A stretch of DNA of 37,162 nt from Candidatus Poribacteria bacterium. Its GTDB lineage: Bacteria > Poribacteria > WGA-4E > WGA-3G. Within the stretch, counting starts at the first letter, position 1. The number at the start of each line of letters is the position of its first letter. A program made the translations under genes and the position numbers. Shown piece after piece: positions 25,219-32,152 of the stretch. Location: positions 1-37,162 of the forward strand of contig JAAXHD010000258.1 of NCBI GenBank assembly GCA_012271015.1, written 5' to 3'. The notes under the pieces are model-generated. The model made no database searches, was not told the DNA's origin, and worked only from the letters and a program-made list of their open reading frames with translations.

Positions 25219-25785
25219 ATGCCAAAACATGGAATTCCGAAGCAAAGAAAAATGAGAGGCATGAACAAATATCAAAAGAAAGCGCATCGCCGGGGTGAAG
25301 ACAGGTTGCGCGGTAATGAGGTCGAATACTACCTCTCTCTCGCGTATTCTTCCAACCCGGATGATCGCGTCGAGGCGATGGACAATCTTTGTCCGTGTCA
25401 TGTTCGGAAAAGCATCGACAAAGTCTGGGTAGCACTATACAAAGGCTTGGTTGACCCCGACGTGCGCGTCCGGAAAGCCGCGTGGCACACACTTGACGAC
25501 GGCGGAAATCCGAACGATCCGAGACTCCAACCGCTCCTTGAAAGGATCGCCAAAGAAGAAACCGATCCGAGGCTCCGCCAAAATGCCCTTGACCTCATTG
25601 CTGCCACCCGAAAGGTTGAGGAGCAGAAGGAAGTTTTGTTGGGACAAAAAGCGCATACCTTTTCTGGACGATGCGATTGGTGTGGCGCGTCAAACGTGCC
25701 GGTCAGTTATGATTACGAGACCGAGTTTGAGACAAACGGCACCAAACGTTTCGCCTTAGTCTGTGAAGCATGTGAAACCGCATAA
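25219..25785 (+). CDS. HEAT-repeat protein with C-terminal zinc ribbon
   Basis: The 188-residue protein begins MPKHGIPKQRKMRG, very basic, followed by HEAT-like helical repeats (about residues 35-135, for example DPDVRVRKAAWHTLDD and DPRLRQNALDLIA). A C-terminal zinc ribbon follows, made of CDWCGAS and LVCEACETA. HEAT arrays usually bind proteins; the basic head and zinc ribbon could add nucleic-acid contact. ATG 25219 is chosen over the earlier in-frame ATG because GGAGGAACAG lies directly ahead of it, inside the track's first codons. It stands between pepP and the ECF sigma gene. No specific function is recognised. Confidence 0.75.
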   Translation: MPKHGIPKQRKMRGMNKYQKKAHRRGEDRLRGNEVEYYLSLAYSSNPDDRVEAMDNLCPCHVRKSIDKVWVALYKGLVDPDVRVRKAAWHTLDDGGNPNDPRLQPLLERIAKEETDPRLRQNALDLIAATRKVEEQKEVLLGQKAHTFSGRCDWCGASNVPVSYDYETEFETNGTKRFALVCEACETA

Positions 25786-26094
25786 CGGGTCAGTCGTAAA
25801 AAATTAGGGCATAGTTTCTTTTTTTGAAAAAATAATAAAGAAAAATTGAGTCCGATGCAACAAAACAGATAACGTCCCAATTTTTGCCGCTTTTGAAAAA
25901 AGTGATGGGAATTTTGACGTTTCTTTTCTTACATCAAACCGGTAGCCTGCAACAACGGCGCAGGGTGTTTTTGATAGGGGTTTTTGCTTGGGCGTTTCTT
26001 CAATTTCCCCTTGCTTGGGTGTTTCTTCAGGTCTACGGAGAGGCAGATAAAAGCCCAAACCCAACTGACCGAACCGCAAGGTAAAATTAAAAGT
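25786..26094. other. Sigma-factor leader region, mostly leader repeat
   Basis: No independent gene is accepted in this gap. The left part is AT-rich with a TTCTTTTTTTGAAAAAA stretch that could fold or help end the HEAT transcript. The rest, from about 25908, is the long leader repeat described separately. Open frames on both strands here follow from the repeat. Confidence 0.6.
25908..26094 (+). repeat. Leader repeat, copy A (long form), upstream of ECF sigma gene
   Basis: This copy starts near GGAATTTTGACGTT, runs through GGTAGCCTGCAACAACGG and CTACGGAGAGGCAGAT, and ends CGAACCGCAAGG followed by TAAAATTAAAAGT right at the sigma start codon. Compared with copy B it carries 42 extra bases, including a second TTGCTTGGGYGTTTCTTCA unit (27-base period, 25984 and 26011). 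CCTGC and GCAGG near the left end can pair. Confidence 0.85.
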
Positions 26095-26667
26095 ATGATT
26101 CCTGATGATGTGTACGTACACCAAACAGTGGAGGGCGATGCCGAAGCGTTCAATGAACTCGTCAATCGGCATCATTCAAAGATTTATGGGCTTGCGTACC
26201 GAATGCTCGGCAATCCTGAAGATGCCGCTGACGCGACACAGGAGACGTTTTTAGAGGCATACAAGTCAATTAAGGCGTTTCGATTTCAGTCGCAGTTCGG
26301 GACATGGCTCTATAGTATCGGCATCAATACATGCCAGCAGTATATCCGTAAATCGCAATCGCATGAACGCAAGCTTACCGCTTACACCAGAGAAACAGAA
26401 GTGGATGGTGTTGTTTCTGAGATGGACTCACCCGAACGAGCAGTGGTGAATACAGAGCAGAACGAAATGGTCCAAGGTGCCATTGATCGGTTACCACAGA
26501 AACAGCGCGAAGTCGTCACACTATACTATATGCAGCACCTCAAGTACCGAGAGATCGCTGAGATTTTGAAATGTTCAGAAGGCACCGTGGCTTCACGGTT
26601 GAATCAGGCACTGAAGAATCTCAAGCGGAAGTTGAGCAAGTATTATCTCTTGGAAGGAGGGTCTTGA
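26095..26667 (+). CDS. ECF-type RNA polymerase sigma factor
   Basis: The 190-residue protein has sigma region 2 (AYRMLGNPEDAADATQETFLEAY and the core-binding FGTWLYSIGINTCQQYIRK) and region 4 (LPQKQREVVTLYYMQHLKYREIAEIL, helix-turn-helix with SEGTVASRLNQALKNLKRK). It directs RNA polymerase to its own set of promoters and is held by the anti-sigma factor encoded next. The ORF track adds 37 residues that are translated leader repeat; the start used here is ATG 26095, giving MIPDDVYVHQ. AAGG lies 13 bases ahead, longer than a normal ribosome-site spacing. The stop TGA shares its A with the next ATG. The signal and regulon are unknown. Confidence 0.93.
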   Translation: MIPDDVYVHQTVEGDAEAFNELVNRHHSKIYGLAYRMLGNPEDAADATQETFLEAYKSIKAFRFQSQFGTWLYSIGINTCQQYIRKSQSHERKLTAYTRETEVDGVVSEMDSPERAVVNTEQNEMVQGAIDRLPQKQREVVTLYYMQHLKYREIAEILKCSEGTVASRLNQALKNLKRKLSKYYLLEGGS

Positions 26668-27392
26668 TGAATTTGAATTGCGAACAAACTCTTAAGAATT
26701 TGCCACACCTCGTCGCGCAGGGAGATGCCCGGACAACAGGGCCGATTTCTGGCGGAATTTCGCGACGCACGCTTTTGGAGCATCTACGGACCTGTCCAGA
26801 ATGCCAAAGGGAGTACGAAGCGTTATGGCACACCGCAGATGTACTGGAGAATACAGAAGCACCGATTCCACCGCCGGAATTGGTCGGAAACATTCAACAG
26901 CGTGTCCGGCAACTCCATCGACAACAGCAGCTCGCATTCTTCGCGAGTCCCTTAGCATGGTGTCTTGACCGATTAAAGTTGGATCTCTCTCCAAGGTTAG
27001 TCAACGCCATTGTCCTACTCTTCTTTCTTGTCGCTTCCGGTTTTGTCATGAAACTTGCATTCTTCACAAATTCTCCGGAACCGGAGTTCGGTTTGACCGC
27101 AATGGAGAAGACACGACTTCAGCACGTTAGGATCTCATCTTCTCCGTGGGCACTGATTAAAGACACTGAAACGGGGGTAGAGAACCCAGACACACCACAG
27201 CAGTCTGTAATTGCTGCCCAGCATGCGCCTGATTACTTCTTCAGTCCAACGCAGGATTCATCAAGGGTATGGCGCACCGATACCATAGATTATGAAGAAC
27301 AGACAGGCGAAGCCAGCGTAGTTAACTATGCCCGCGATATTGCGAGCGAAAAGTTAACTGTATTTTGGAATCACATTAAAACCGAGTTGTAG
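26667..27392 (+). CDS. Zinc-finger anti-sigma factor, membrane-anchored
   Basis: The 241-residue protein starts MNLNCEQ and contains the zf-HC2/ZAS signature HLRTCPEC (HxxxCxxC) at about residues 39-46, with Cys5 as the likely fourth ligand. One transmembrane helix (LVNAIVLLFFLVASGFVMKL, about 111-130) separates the cytoplasmic sigma-binding part from a periplasmic tail of about 110 residues. That arrangement fits a membrane sensor that releases the sigma factor when processed. The ATG overlaps the sigma stop by one base (TGATG), with GGAAGGAGG ahead of it, so the two are translationally coupled. The track start 32 codons earlier lies inside the sigma gene and is rejected. An intrinsic terminator follows at 27468. 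Confidence 0.9.
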   Translation: MNLNCEQTLKNLPHLVAQGDARTTGPISGGISRRTLLEHLRTCPECQREYEALWHTADVLENTEAPIPPPELVGNIQQRVRQLHRQQQLAFFASPLAWCLDRLKLDLSPRLVNAIVLLFFLVASGFVMKLAFFTNSPEPEFGLTAMEKTRLQHVRISSSPWALIKDTETGVENPDTPQQSVIAAQHAPDYFFSPTQDSSRVWRTDTIDYEEQTGEASVVNYARDIASEKLTVFWNHIKTEL

Positions 27393-27467
27393 GTATACAA
27401 GTACACCTATGCTGTTCGAGTGCCTTCATTTTTAGTCCTAACTCTGAAAATCCTACCATTTACTCAG

Positions 27468-27497
27468 GCGCGGTTTCTAACCGCGCTTTTCTTTTTT
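27468..27497 (+). terminator. Intrinsic terminator after the anti-sigma gene
   Basis: GCGCGGTT (27468-27475) and AACCGCGC (27479-27486) pair perfectly around TCT and are followed by TTTTCTTTTTT. The stem has the same GGTTTCTAACC centre as the hairpin at 21828, so a dispersed palindrome seems to have become, or always serves as, the terminator. Confidence 0.85.
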
Positions 27498-27501
27498 AAA
27501 T

Positions 27502-27708
27502 AGGACTTACACACTTCCTCTTAAAGTCCCTCTGATGAGGGGCGGGGAGGTTCCCACACGGGAGACTTCATACCCGGGGAATGCCATACGGAGAACCTTC
27601 ATACCGTTGATTCTGATTCTTTAGGGGGTTAAAAGTACCGAAATACTCTCACTGTGAAGCATTTTTTGGCAAAAAATACATCTTGTCTGTTCAGTTTGCG
27701 TAAGTCCT
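27502..27708. mobile_element. MITE-like element with AGGACTTAC terminal inverted repeats (207 bp)
   Basis: The left end is AGGACTTAC (27502-27510) and the right end its exact reverse complement GTAAGTCCT (27700-27708). Inside are AAAGTCCCTCTGATGAGGGG, TTTAGGGGGTTAAAAG, a TTTTTT-GGC-AAAAAA hairpin (27662-27676) and tandem CTTCATACCG-like words. It has no open frame for a transposase. The element at 33165-33283 has the same layout and shares its inner words. No clear target-site duplication was found. Confidence 0.6.
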
Positions 27709-27745
27709 CTTAAAGTGTATAGCATATAGAATTTAGAGAAAACAG

Positions 27746-27774
27746 TTGACACACAACAGTTTTTTGTGTATAAT
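27746..27774 (+). promoter_or_regulatory. Perfect consensus sigma-70 promoter of the peptide transporter operon
   Basis: The -35 is TTGACA (27746-27751) and the -10 is TATAAT (27769-27774), with a 17-base spacer: an exact consensus. ACACAA (27751-27756) and TTGTGT (27764-27769) form an inverted repeat across the spacer, touching both boxes. That is the usual place for a repressor operator. Transcription should begin near 27781, giving a leader of about 27 bases. Confidence 0.8.
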
Positions 27775-27807
27775 CACCTAAAATTTGGCATACCCCTAAG
27801 GTAATCC

Positions 27808-28848
27808 GTGAGAATGACTTCAGGAAAAAAAACAGTTAATGAAAAACCGCTTCTGGAAATTTCGGGCTTAAAAACAGTCTTTCCAACAGATGATGGCATC
27901 GTAAATGCCGTGAACGATGTCAGTTTTAAAATTGCCCGCGGGCAGACCGTCGGCGTTGTTGGCGAAAGTGGCTGCGGAAAAAGCATCACTGGGCTCTCCC
28001 TGCTCCAACTCGTGCCGTCACCGGGACGTATTGAAGCCGGTGATATCCAATTTTATCGCAACGGCGAAGAGGACCCTTTAGACATTGCACAAGTGTCCCC
28101 GAAAAGCGAATTGATGCGCCAAATCCGCGGCAATGAAATTGCCATCATTTTCCAGGAACCGATGACTTCCCTCAATCCAGTCTACACTGTTGGAAACCAG
28201 ATTGCTGAGGCGATTATCTTACACGAGCAGGTTGATAAAAAGACAGCGCGCGAACGCGCAATTGAAATGATCGCGCGTGTCGGTATACCTGCCCCTACCC
28301 AACGCGTCGATGAATACCCGCACCAACTTTCCGGCGGTATGCGTCAGCGTGTCATGATTGCGATGGCACTCTGTTGTTCACCTACCCTGCTCATTGCTGA
28401 TGAACCCACAACTGCCCTTGATGTGACGATCCAAGCACAAGTGCTCGGTCTCATGCAGGAACTCCAAGCGGAAATGGGGATGGCAATTATGCTCATTACC
28501 CATGACCTCGGTGTCATCGCCGATCTCGCTGATGAAGTCGTCGTCATGTACGCAGGGCGCGTCGTCGAAAAAGGCACCGTTGATGACATTTTCTATAACC
28601 CTCTGCATCCGTACACCCAGGGATTGCTAAAGTCGATACCCACCCTTGGAAAGACACCGCAGAGAATCTTGCCCTCTATACCCGGGACAGTGCCACATCC
28701 CTTGACACTTCCAACGGGATGCTCGTTTCAACCGCGGTGTTCGGAACGGATGCCGGAATGCGAGCGGATGCCGGAACTCGCAGAAATCAATGGGAAAACG
28801 GAAACCGATGGACACGATGTCCGATGCTGGCTTCACACAGATTTTTAA
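27808..28848 (+). CDS. oppD: Peptide ABC transporter ATP-binding protein (OppD/DppD)
   Basis: The 346-residue ATPase has Walker A GESGCGKS, the Q-loop FQEPMTSLNPVYTVG, the ABC signature LSGGMRQRVMIAMAL, Walker B LLIADEPTTALD and the H-loop THDLGV. The C-terminal oligopeptide/dipeptide extension (LHPYTQGLLKSIP and the CSFQPRCSERMPEC cysteine motif) marks the OppD/DppD group. It powers import of peptides or related compounds through the inner-membrane permeases. The start is GTG 27808 with AAGG ahead; ATG 27814 is possible. It is the first gene after the consensus promoter. The next gene follows after about 220 bases carrying a leader repeat. Confidence 0.9.
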   Translation: MRMTSGKKTVNEKPLLEISGLKTVFPTDDGIVNAVNDVSFKIARGQTVGVVGESGCGKSITGLSLLQLVPSPGRIEAGDIQFYRNGEEDPLDIAQVSPKSELMRQIRGNEIAIIFQEPMTSLNPVYTVGNQIAEAIILHEQVDKKTARERAIEMIARVGIPAPTQRVDEYPHQLSGGMRQRVMIAMALCCSPTLLIADEPTTALDVTIQAQVLGLMQELQAEMGMAIMLITHDLGVIADLADEVVVMYAGRVVEKGTVDDIFYNPLHPYTQGLLKSIPTLGKTPQRILPSIPGTVPHPLTLPTGCSFQPRCSERMPECERMPELAEINGKTETDGHDVRCWLHTDF

Positions 28849-28914
28849 TTTTTTGCTCTTGGGCTGCGCTTCATTTCATTACGCGCAGGTTTTTGACTAG
28901 TTTTACTGGATTTA

Positions 28915-29069
28915 GGAATTTTGACGTTCTTTTCTCTTGGAAACATTAGCCCAAAAAGGTAGCCTGCAACAACGGCGCAGGATTTTTGCTTGGGTGTTTC
29001 TTCAGGTCTACGGAGAGGCAGATGAAAGTTCAACCCCACCTGACCGAACCGCAAGGTAAAATTAAAAAA
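28915..29069 (+). repeat. Leader repeat, copy B (short form), upstream of OppF-like gene
   Basis: This matches copy A across GGAATTTTGACGTT, GGTAGCCTGCAACAACGG, CTACGGAGAGGCAGAT and the end CGAACCGCAAGG, with only one TTGCTTGGGTGTTTCTTCA unit. It ends at the TTG start used for the ATPase. Unlike copy A, it has ATG (29022) directly after GGAGAGGCAG, so this copy could itself begin translation. Confidence 0.85.
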
Positions 29070-30059
29070 TTGCTTGAGGTGAACGACCTCAGAAAATATT
29101 TTCCGATACAGAAAGGTGTCTTTCAACGCACTATCGGTTATGTCAAGGCGGTCGATGGTATCAGTTTTGACGTCCAACGTGGTGAAACGCTCGGTCTCGT
29201 TGGCGAAAGTGGCTGCGGGAAAACCACCGCAGGACGATGCTTACTCCGGTTGATTCCACCCACAAGCGGGAGTTTCATTTTCGGCGAGGAGGAGGTAGAT
29301 TTAGCGAAGTTGTCTCACCATGAGATGCGTCCGTATCGTAGACGTATTCAGATGATCTTCCAAGACCCGCACGCATCGCTCAACCCTCGAATGACGGTCG
29401 GAGACATCGTCGGAGAGCCGATGCGCGTCAATCAGACCGAAAAAGGATCAGCACTTCAAGATCGAATTGTTGAACTGTTGGAATCTGTGGGCTTGAGGTC
29501 TCAGGATATGCGCCGATACCCACACGCCTTCAGCGGTGGACAGCGTCAGCGCATCGGTATCGCACGGGCGTTAGCACTTCAACCTGAACTCATCGTCGCA
29601 GATGAACCAGTCTCGGCATTGGATGTTTCTGTCCAAGCACAAATTCTCAATTTGCTGGCAGAACTCCGTGAAAAGTTCCACCTCTCTTATATCTTTATCG
29701 CACACGATTTAAGCGTCGTTGAGCATATCAGCGACCGCGTCGCGGTCATGTATCTCGGTAAAATTGTGGAGATTAGCGACGCTGAGACCCTCTATCAATC
29801 GCCAAAACACCCCTACACCGAAGCGTTAATATCCGCTGTGCCGCTTCCAGATCCGAGTGCGCAGCGTGAGCGCGAACATATCCGTCTTGAAGGCGATGTC
29901 CCCGACCCGTCTCAACCGCCTACCGGATGCTATTTCCACCCTCGGTGCCGTTACGCAACCGATATATGCAAACAGGAGACGCCGGAACTCCGTCAGGTAG
30001 CATCGGGTGTTCAGGTGGCATGTCATCACAGTGATACGTTGGAGTTACAGGGAGTGTAG
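29070..30059 (+). CDS. oppF: Peptide ABC transporter ATP-binding protein (OppF/DppF)
   Basis: This second ATPase has Walker [11 protein letters not shown]-loop [15 protein letters not shown], signature [15 protein letters not shown], Walker [12 protein letters not shown] and H-loop AHDLSV. The C-terminal [14 protein letters not shown] cysteine motif follows. It pairs with the OppD-like protein to drive import. Three starts are possible: the track TTG 28986 and ATG 29022, both inside the leader repeat, and TTG 29070, where family homology begins ([16 protein letters not shown]). I use 29070 from homology. ATG 29022 has the better ribosome site and would add 16 repeat-encoded residues. The binding-protein gene follows after 2 bases. 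Confidence 0.88.
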   Translation: MLEVNDLRKYFPIQKGVFQRTIGYVKAVDGISFDVQRGETLGLVGESGCGKTTAGRCLLRLIPPTSGSFIFGEEEVDLAKLSHHEMRPYRRRIQMIFQDPHASLNPRMTVGDIVGEPMRVNQTEKGSALQDRIVELLESVGLRSQDMRRYPHAFSGGQRQRIGIARALALQPELIVADEPVSALDVSVQAQILNLLAELREKFHLSYIFIAHDLSVVEHISDRVAVMYLGKIVEISDAETLYQSPKHPYTEALISAVPLPDPSAQREREHIRLEGDVPDPSQPPTGCYFHPRCRYATDICKQETPELRQVASGVQVACHHSDTLELQGV

Positions 30060-30061
30060 TA

Positions 30062-32005
30062 ATGATGAGATTTAATCGAACTGCTCTGGATTTTATGAAA
30101 ATATTGATTATCTTCTCGGTTCTCATCGTCGGATGTTCAGGAAACCCACTGGAAGATACCTCCGATTTTCCGCGTGGGATTGAAGCGAAAGAGGCACCGA
30201 TGTGGGCAAAACGCGTCGCCGAAGGCAAACTCCCAACTCTCGCTGAGCGACTTCCAGCAAACCCACTCATCGCCAAGACGAATTTCGATGGCTATGAGCG
30301 TCCAGGTCCCTATGGCGGCACGTGGCACCGATTCCATACACATCCAGATTTGGGGACGTGGAAAATGACAGCGGGTTATGCACCACTCATCCGATGGAAA
30401 TTTGATGCCTCTGGTCTGGAACCTGGTCTTGCTGAAACATGGGAGTTTAATGAGGATGGGAGTGTGTTAACGTTACATCTCCGCAAGGGAGTCAAATGGT
30501 CGGATGGACATCCCTATACCTCTGCTTCGTTCGCTTTCTATTATGACCTCTGCCTTGATGAACGGTACAAGTACAGTCCACCGGTTTGGTGCAAGGTAAA
30601 CGGCATCCCGATGGAAGTCGAAACGCCCGATGATTACACGATTGTGATGAAATTCGCAGGTCCCAACTGGCTCGTGCCACTCTGGTTGGCGACCGGCTTT
30701 TGGTGGTGCAATCAGTATAATATCCCTAAGCACTACATGATGCAGTTCCACCCAGATGAAAACTCAAAATATACGGACTTCATCCAATTTGAGAAGGAGA
30801 ACATCCCACATCAAAACCCGGAGCGTCCGACGTTATGGCCCTGGCGGGTGACGAAATATGAGAAAGGCGGTTTCCGTGTTGAGTTAGAGCGCAATCCCTA
30901 TTACTGTGTCGTCGATGAACTCGGCAGGCAGCTCCCGTACATTGACAGAGTCAAAACGAGTTTGGTGCCTGAACCGCAGGTGCGTGTGCTCAAAATCCTC
31001 GCGGGGGAGATCGACTGCCAATACCGCGGAATGGAACTCCGTGATCTCGCACTCTATTTGAAGGGGCAGGAGAAAGGAAACTATAAAGTCCGTCGCTGGA
31101 AAAGCACGGCAGGTGCACAACCCGCAATTTTGATTAACTGGACCGATCCCGACCCCGCTTTAAGACAGCTCATTCGGGATCAACGTTTCCGTAAGGCGCT
31201 CGCTTACGGTATTGATCGCGTGAAATGTAACGAAATCGCATGGCGCGGCTTGTTGGAACCGCAAGCGGCAACCGTTAGCCAAGAAGGGTGGCACTTCGCC
31301 GATGAAGACGGGCAGACCCTCTTTGAGGAGTGGAAACGCGCCGATGCAGACTTTGATATTGATGCAGGAAATCGACTGCTCGATGAAATGGGACTCACAG
31401 CACGTGATGAGGACGGTTATAGACTACGCCCGGATGGTGAACGGATTGATATACTCATGGACGTTCCGAGTTCTAATCTCAACAGCCAACAAAATGACAT
31501 CGGGCTGATTATTCAGGAAGGATGGGAGCAACTCGGTTTGAAGACTCTGCTCTATACGCCTCCGGGGGCGGAGTTAAGTTTACGGCGCACGCTCGGTAAA
31601 TTCACAATCAGTATGCACGGTGAGGCGGAGATGGATCTGTTCACGTATCCCGATTGGGTATTTCCGACACTCCCCAAGTACTGGCATCCGAAGGTAGGGA
31701 AGTGGTATGAAACAGGTGGTGAAAAGGGTGAACCCGCCACCGGACCGCTAAAAAAATTGCTCGACTTATACGACGAAATTAAAAAGGAACCCGACGAAAA
31801 ACAACGGCATCAATATGTCCGAGATGCCGTCAGAATTCACATCGACGAGGGACCGTTTCATCTCGGTTCTGCGGCGCGTTCGCCATCGCTCTTAGTTGTA
31901 GCAAACCATTTTCACAACGTCCCAAACGACGGCATTTTGGGACCTTGGGCAATTGTTACGCCTGCGACCAGTTATCCCGAACAGTGTTGGATATCGAAGA
32001 AATAG
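30062..32005 (+). CDS. Peptide ABC transporter substrate-binding lipoprotein (OppA/DppA-type)
   Basis: The 647-residue protein starts with a lipoprotein signal ending in the lipobox LIVGC (about residues 21-25), so it is tethered to the membrane by its Cys. The mature part is the SBP_bac_5 fold, with family stretches WKFDASGLEPGLAETWEFNEDGSVLTLHLRKGVKWSDG, the DPALRQLIRDQRFRKALAYGIDR segment and a C-terminal ligand-binding lobe. It captures peptides or similar molecules in the periplasm and hands them to the permeases. At 647 residues it is longer than typical OppA proteins (about 540), with an extended Trp-rich front (PYGGTWHRFHTHPDLGTWKM). GGGAG precedes the ATG, and the gene is 2 bases from the oppF stop. 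Confidence 0.9.
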   Translation: MMRFNRTALDFMKILIIFSVLIVGCSGNPLEDTSDFPRGIEAKEAPMWAKRVAEGKLPTLAERLPANPLIAKTNFDGYERPGPYGGTWHRFHTHPDLGTWKMTAGYAPLIRWKFDASGLEPGLAETWEFNEDGSVLTLHLRKGVKWSDGHPYTSASFAFYYDLCLDERYKYSPPVWCKVNGIPMEVETPDDYTIVMKFAGPNWLVPLWLATGFWWCNQYNIPKHYMMQFHPDENSKYTDFIQFEKENIPHQNPERPTLWPWRVTKYEKGGFRVELERNPYYCVVDELGRQLPYIDRVKTSLVPEPQVRVLKILAGEIDCQYRGMELRDLALYLKGQEKGNYKVRRWKSTAGAQPAILINWTDPDPALRQLIRDQRFRKALAYGIDRVKCNEIAWRGLLEPQAATVSQEGWHFADEDGQTLFEEWKRADADFDIDAGNRLLDEMGLTARDEDGYRLRPDGERIDILMDVPSSNLNSQQNDIGLIIQEGWEQLGLKTLLYTPPGAELSLRRTLGKFTISMHGEAEMDLFTYPDWVFPTLPKYWHPKVGKWYETGGEKGEPATGPLKKLLDLYDEIKKEPDEKQRHQYVRDAVRIHIDEGPFHLGSAARSPSLLVVANHFHNVPNDGILGPWAIVTPATSYPEQCWISKK

Positions 32006-32152
32006 CCGTAGACCTTCTCCATTGCGCTGCAGGGTTTAAATAAATGTTTCGGTGATGCCGTTGGAAGAAATGATTGTAGGAGCAGGTCTCGTGCCTGCCC
32101 GTATATTGCTGATAGCCGATGGTTTCCGACAACCAAAAGAGGAGACACACCC
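32006..32152. other. Gap between binding-protein and OppB genes
   Basis: No gene is seen. It contains a GTAG-type hairpin (32076-32100), followed by a ribosome site AGAGGAG at 32138-32144. The frame of the downstream permease is open back to a TAG at 32009-32011, with no ATG, GTG or TTG in between. Confidence 0.6.
32076..32101. repeat. GTAG-type hairpin repeat, copy 4
   Basis: GCAGG (32082-32086) and CCTGC (32094-32098) pair around TCTCGTG after a GTAGG lead-in. The layout matches the other GTAG copies. It lies inside the transporter operon, where a hairpin might protect or attenuate the mRNA after the highly needed binding protein. Confidence 0.55.

Larger units (their letters stand above)
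27393..27807. other. Long gap: terminator, TIR element and opp promoter
   Basis: These 415 bases hold no gene. In order they contain the sigma/anti-sigma terminator (27468-27497), a 207-base element bounded by inverted AGGACTTAC ends (27502-27708), and the consensus promoter of the peptide transporter (27746-27774). All three are listed separately. Confidence 0.75.

Noticed and set aside
25804-26175. Minus-strand 123-residue ORF with [12 protein letters not shown], shared with the ORF at 28845-29177
   Set aside because: The shared protein text comes from the two copies of the leader repeat, and the frame overlaps the sigma gene start. Kept only as a low-interest finding about frame preservation.
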